A DNA stretch of 64,000 nt from Mya arenaria (Eukaryota; Mollusca; Bivalvia; Myida; Myidae), in assembly GCF_026914265.1 (NCBI RefSeq), contig NC_069126.1, positions 32,747,346-32,811,345 of the forward strand, given 5' to 3'. Shown here piece by piece: positions 60,601 through 64,000 of this stretch (the first letter of the stretch is position 1; the number at the start of each line of letters is the position of its first letter). Below the pieces are notes generated by a model. It made no database searches. It had not been told where the DNA came from and saw only the letters and a list, made by a program, of their open reading frames with translations. The translations under genes and the position numbers were made by a program.

Positions 60601-63600
60601 CCAGAGATGGTGAGTTGTTTAAATAGATATTGGTCCAAAGCATTTTTTTTTAGCTTGAGGCCATGCCAAATGTGTTAAGTGCTTTAAAGGTTATAGGAGG
60701 GTGCTGTACCCTGCCCCTTTTTACTAGCACACCTCCCCCCTCATAGAGACCAGCAATATCACCTAATTGCCTTTTTAGAATTGAATATATTAGATAGGGT
60801 AATCAAATATTGTTAAGAAGCATATAATATAGTTATATATACATAAAAATTTAATATATCAGGCGGTTTAAATAAAACCTAAAACTACTTAAATGTAACA
60901 CATTTCTAATATTTTTTGGGGTATTTATGATATTTAAGGTCTTCTTCAATGTCCTCTTTTCACAATACCTTTCTGCAGCACCCAGCCACTTTAAAGCCAG
61001 GCTTCAACCTTATGATTCTGTGTTTATTATTACATATATGTTTATTATCTTGTGTGTAGGTGTACAGCCTTCATAATGAAGAAAACAAAATATTTACCAA
61101 AATTTGAATTAAGCACAGAAATATGAGTGAAGAAATATCATATAAATAGGAAAAGTTTTCAAAATGTATCGACCTGCAAATGTACATTTAATTACTTCTC
61201 ATGATTTTTACTGTTGTTGATGTTTTCTGTTTCCTGGCAGGTAGTGAAGTTTTGAAATTGAACCTGCCATTAAAATTATACTCACCATGTCATAACCATA
61301 TGCTTATCTGAAAAGTTATATTGTGTAATGATAAGAATGATGCAGTAAAATAAAAAGGAAGAAAGAAAGTTGGGGTATTGAGCAAGCCTTAATGTAAGCG
61401 TCTGGGTCTCTGTCGCGCAAAAACTTGAACCATGACCATTACTAGAAAAATGCTCAAGATATTCAAGATATGTGAAACTTTGTTCACATGTTTCCAAAGA
61501 CAGTTAGCACATGTATAACAAGGCAGATAACAATAACTTTCAACTCATTGTGACAAAAAAATAATAGAAGAGTGCTTCACTAGGCGACACTCTTGTTTTT
61601 CTAAACACCAACTTGATGGAAAATGATTTAACGTAGTAAAATTTTATCCTCAAAAATGGTTCTTAAATGCAATGTACCATGTTATAAACGACGTGTTTGT
61701 TTGACTTTCATTTTCACCATAAGACAAGAAAGTATGTTATTCTTGAAAATTTTAAAAAGAATAATTCAAGGTGATACTCGTATTTAAAATCAATACATAA
61801 GTACTAGGGATGCAAACAAATGGCAAAATTGGTATTCGAATATTCGGTTATTCTTTCAAATGAATATTCAAATATTTCAATTACCAAAATACATCTTTTA
61901 AAAGTTGTAGTAAACTATTATTATATTTGCTATAGTAATAGCCCGAGCATTTTAGCTCTACTTTGTCCTAACCACTACGTGCAGCGGACCCTGAATTTCA
62001 CCAAATAAGTGTCTGAAATTCCTCATTTCACAAAGACAAAAAGTAATACTTTATGAACAAAGAAAAAAACAAAAAAACTTTTAATTTATATTCCTCTGCC
62101 TTCATATTTGTAAACAACATGATTTCTGGTCAATTGGCGTTATGTGCGAATGGAGGGTCTTTCCGTAGGACGAGCAGCCTCATTCTGGGATTGACCTTTA
62201 CTAAAAGAAACTATGGAAAAACCAAACCAACTTTGAGACTAGTTTATTTCTTAATTGGTTGAGGCAATTGACCGAAAATAACTGGAATTTTTGTGTCACT
62301 TGTCTTACAGCTAGTTTTTTGTAAAATTACGGGGACTTTTTATAGTGACAGCCGACATGTCCCTAAATGATTTATAACACGTGTTTAGAGTATTGCCGTC
62401 ACATTCACACCTCTGGCATTATGGGCCAATCGTTGTAAAAACAAGACAAACGAATCTTAAACACAATAACATAGTTATAGGCAAAATATTTATTATTATA
62501 TTTATTCAACAACAAAACTTCGAATATTCGAATACTGATTTGACATTGGAATACCAAACGTTTGATCGAATATTCGAATATTCGTTTGCATCCCTAATAC
62601 ACATGTATAACAAATGTAATAAATTTTGAGTGATAAACCTTTAACTACTTACTAAAAATAAAATAATGCATAAATGGAAAGTATTAATTACTGATATCTA
62701 GATTTTAACTGTGTATTTAATAGCTAAAAATGCAGAAATATTAAATGACTGGTGGGTCCTAAAAGATTTACAGTGATCAACGATCATCTCATAAAGTAGA
62801 AATACCGTGTTTTCTGCACCCTTCTTTCAAATTAAACATGGTATCCCTCATAAGAACTATTGTTTCTGATATATTCATTTTTTTCAGCAAATTTAACAAT
62901 TGTTTTAATTGTAGTACATCTTTTTTATGCCCCCACAAAGTGGCGGCATATAGGGTTGCCCTTGTCCGTACGTACCTCTGTCTGTCTGTACGTACGTACG
63001 TCCCGAAGATTGTTTCCGATCTAATTCTTGAAAACCGTTTGTCCAATCCTCACCAAACTTTAAACACATGTTTGTGACCATAATATCTTGATCAAGTTCG
63101 ATAGTCATGGAAATCGCTTTAGTCATTTAGGAGTTACGGCCCTTTTTTGCCAAAAATACTTCAAAAATATATGTTTCCAATCTAATTCTTGAAAAGTATG
63201 TGTCCAATCCTCACCAAACTTTACATACATGATTGTGACCATAATATCTTGATCAAGTTCGATAGCCATGGAAATCGCTTTTGTCATTTAGGAGTTACGG
63301 CCCTTTATTTGCAAAAAAAGACTTGAAAAATACGTCCCGAAGATTGTTTCCGATCTAATTCTTGAAAACTGTTTGTCCAATCCTCACCAAACTTTTAACA
63401 CATGTTTGTGACCATAATACCTTGATCAAGTTCGATAGCCATGGAAATCGCTTTAATCATTTAGGAGTTAGGGCCCTTCATTTCCCAACAATACTTAAAA
63501 AATATCTTATCCGATCTAATTTTTGAAAAGGATTTGCCCTTGTGCAGATTATCCTGAATAATCATTATGGCTTATTTTCTGTGACAAAAACTCGAAGTGG

Positions 63601-63783
63601 GGGCATCCGTGTCCTATGGACACATTTCTAGTTGTGAGTAAGAGTGCATCTTTAAACTTTCATGATACATTCTTGCGTGTTTGTCAGAGTCAAACAAGGG
63701 GAAGGAGATCTCTGTTCAGGAGTTGATGGAGTATGGTTACATGGAGCTCAAGTACATCATAGAGTGGGCCAAGAAAGTGCCAG
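57676..63783 (+). CDS. Nuclear receptor, 5' half (A/B region, DNA-binding domain, hinge, start of LBD); continues past the window
   Basis: The coding exons are 57676-57759, 58314-58487, 59142-59352, 60433-60609 and 63688-63783. All are GT/AG and phase-consistent, giving 247 residues before the right edge. Residues 1-86 are a Ser/Pro/Met-rich A/B region. The DNA-binding domain (about 88-155) has all eight zinc cysteines: [18 protein letters not shown], then [10 protein letters not shown] (the P box, selective for AGGTCA half-sites), a five-residue D box between C5 and C6 (KGNGT), and [15 protein letters not shown]. After the intron, [16 protein letters not shown] is a T/A-box of the kind that contacts DNA 5' of the half-site in NR5 and NR6 receptors. 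The last exon ([22 protein letters not shown]) is LBD helix 3. The exact subfamily is not resolved (NR2, NR6 or a mollusc-specific group are possible). It is a ligand- or constitutively-regulated nuclear transcription factor. Confidence 0.92.
59836..60410 (+). repeat. Tandem duplication with 340-bp period in intron 3
   Basis: CACACAGTTATTCAGGGCCA occurs with an exact offset of 340 bp (59836 and 60176). It is followed in each copy by the related phrases GACAACTC, GTATGACACT, TTGGCCCTTC, CATATTGTGATT and ACTTCACACA. The two units have diverged by many substitutions and small gaps. Confidence 0.75.
61565..61605 (+). repeat. Possible 3' hairpin end of a Helitron-like repeat
   Basis: AGAGTG, a 13-base loop, then CACTCTTGTTTT gives a stem followed by TTG, like the 3' ends described at 42225 and 50036. 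Only this end was recognised. Confidence 0.3.
61806..62595 (+). mobile_element. hAT-like MITE (790 bp) nested in MITE copy C
   Basis: The terminal inverted repeats are AGGGATGCAAAC at the left and GTTTGCATCCCT at the right; AATATTCGAATATTC motifs are stacked just inside the right end and a shorter form inside the left. Sub-terminal repeats and this TIR type suggest hAT. A clean 8-bp target duplication is not visible. It has no transposase. Confidence 0.7.
62928..63631 (+). mobile_element. Tandem-cored Helitron-like element nested in MITE copy C
   Basis: It opens with a stem-loop (ATGCCCCCACAAAGTGGCGG, then CAT), then a GTAC/CTGT microsatellite (about 62965-63002). About three tandem units of roughly 150-180 bp follow (shared phrases TCCGATCTAATTCTTGAAAA, GTCCAATCCTCACCAAACTT, ATCTTGATCAAGTTCGATAG and CATTTAGGAGTTACGGCCC). 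Near the right end GTGGGGGCAT repeats the first arm inverted. It finishes with the hairpin GTGTCCTATGGACAC and then ATTTCTAG. The hairpin plus CTAG fits a Helitron-type 3' end. Confidence 0.75.
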
Positions 63784-64000
63784 GTAAATACATATACTAC
63801 CACCGCTGACCGAACAGTTTATGAAATTATATAGGAAAGTGTAAAACGATCTTGTGATATAGTGTACCAGAACTTTTGTTTACTGACATTTTATTCCATT
63901 CTTTTTAGTGGATTATTGAGAAAAAGACACCAGTTGATTATATCTTAATAATAGCATGGTTTGAAAAAGTGAGTTTAACAAAATGTAATTTCACTGTTTC

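Larger units (their letters stand above)
61765..63657 (+). mobile_element. MITE copy C, split by two nested insertions, in intron 4
   Basis: Three pieces match copy A (11565-11930) in order. The left end is at 61765-61805 (TTCAAGGTGATACTCGTATT, then AAATCAATACATAA). The middle is at 62596-62927 (ACACATGTATAACAAATG through GGTATCCCTCATAAGAAC). The right end is at 63632-63657 (TGTGAGTAAGAGTGCATCTT). The two gaps are exactly filled by the elements at 61806-62595 and about 62928-63631. The right end lies 30 bp before exon 5 of the nuclear receptor. Confidence 0.8.

Noticed and set aside
57676-63783. Assignment to RXR, HNF4 or TR2/TR4
   Set aside because: The P box is compatible, but the second finger, the REDRSPGG box and the helix-3 sequence differ from each of these as I know them.

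Overview
The window reads as an AT-rich, intron-rich animal nuclear genome, most probably a bivalve mollusc. The evidence is spliced genes with GT/AG introns, a ribosomal protein gene with a pyrimidine-rich cap region, and a dense load of degraded repeats of the kind seen in bivalves: tRNA-derived SINE heads, LINE fragments, short inverted-repeat elements and tandem-cored Helitron-like elements. The species cannot be fixed from the sequence alone.

Four host genes can be built exon by exon with consistent reading phase. (1) 10942-13690 (+): a four-exon gene for a 298-residue secreted cysteine-rich protein that I do not recognise, with a TATA box and a poly(A) signal. (2) 32023-44439 (+): a ten-exon gene for a 643-residue protein with an N-terminal J domain, two matching C2HC zinc knuckles and a C-terminal four-cysteine ribbon. 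(3) 52332-54823 (-): the complete four-exon gene for ribosomal protein eS25 (RPS25). (4) 57676 to beyond the right edge (+): the 5' half of a nuclear receptor gene, with A/B region, complete DNA-binding domain, hinge and the first helix of the ligand-binding domain. A lone SWIM zinc-finger exon lies at about 8218-8346 (-). No operon-like or functional link among these genes is visible.

Layout: 1-5.3 kb holds broken retroelement remains on the minus strand. 5.4-10.9 kb is gene-poor, with LINE, SINE and Helitron-like scraps and the SWIM exon. 10.9-13.9 kb is the secreted protein gene. 14-21 kb holds LINE pieces. 21.3-28.5 kb is a degenerate tandem duplication of about 3.2-3.7 kb that carries the same broken Ty3/gypsy fragment and the same SINE in each copy. 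28.6-32 kb is the upstream region of the J-domain gene. 32-44.4 kb is that gene, whose introns hold a 78-bp minisatellite, a 500-bp inverted-repeat element and a 2-kb tandem-cored element. 44.4-52.3 kb is intergenic and repeat-rich. 52.3-54.9 kb is RPS25. 55-57.5 kb has a LINE 3' end and a long TA tract. 57.6-64 kb is the nuclear receptor gene, whose fourth intron contains a three-layer nested stack of mobile elements ending about 30 bp before an exon.

The most interesting items are the J-domain/C2HC protein, the unrecognised secreted protein, the nested element stack, and a shared architecture (5' stem-loop, microsatellite, tandem core, 3' stem-loop plus CTTG or CTAG) found in several sequence-unrelated repeat families.
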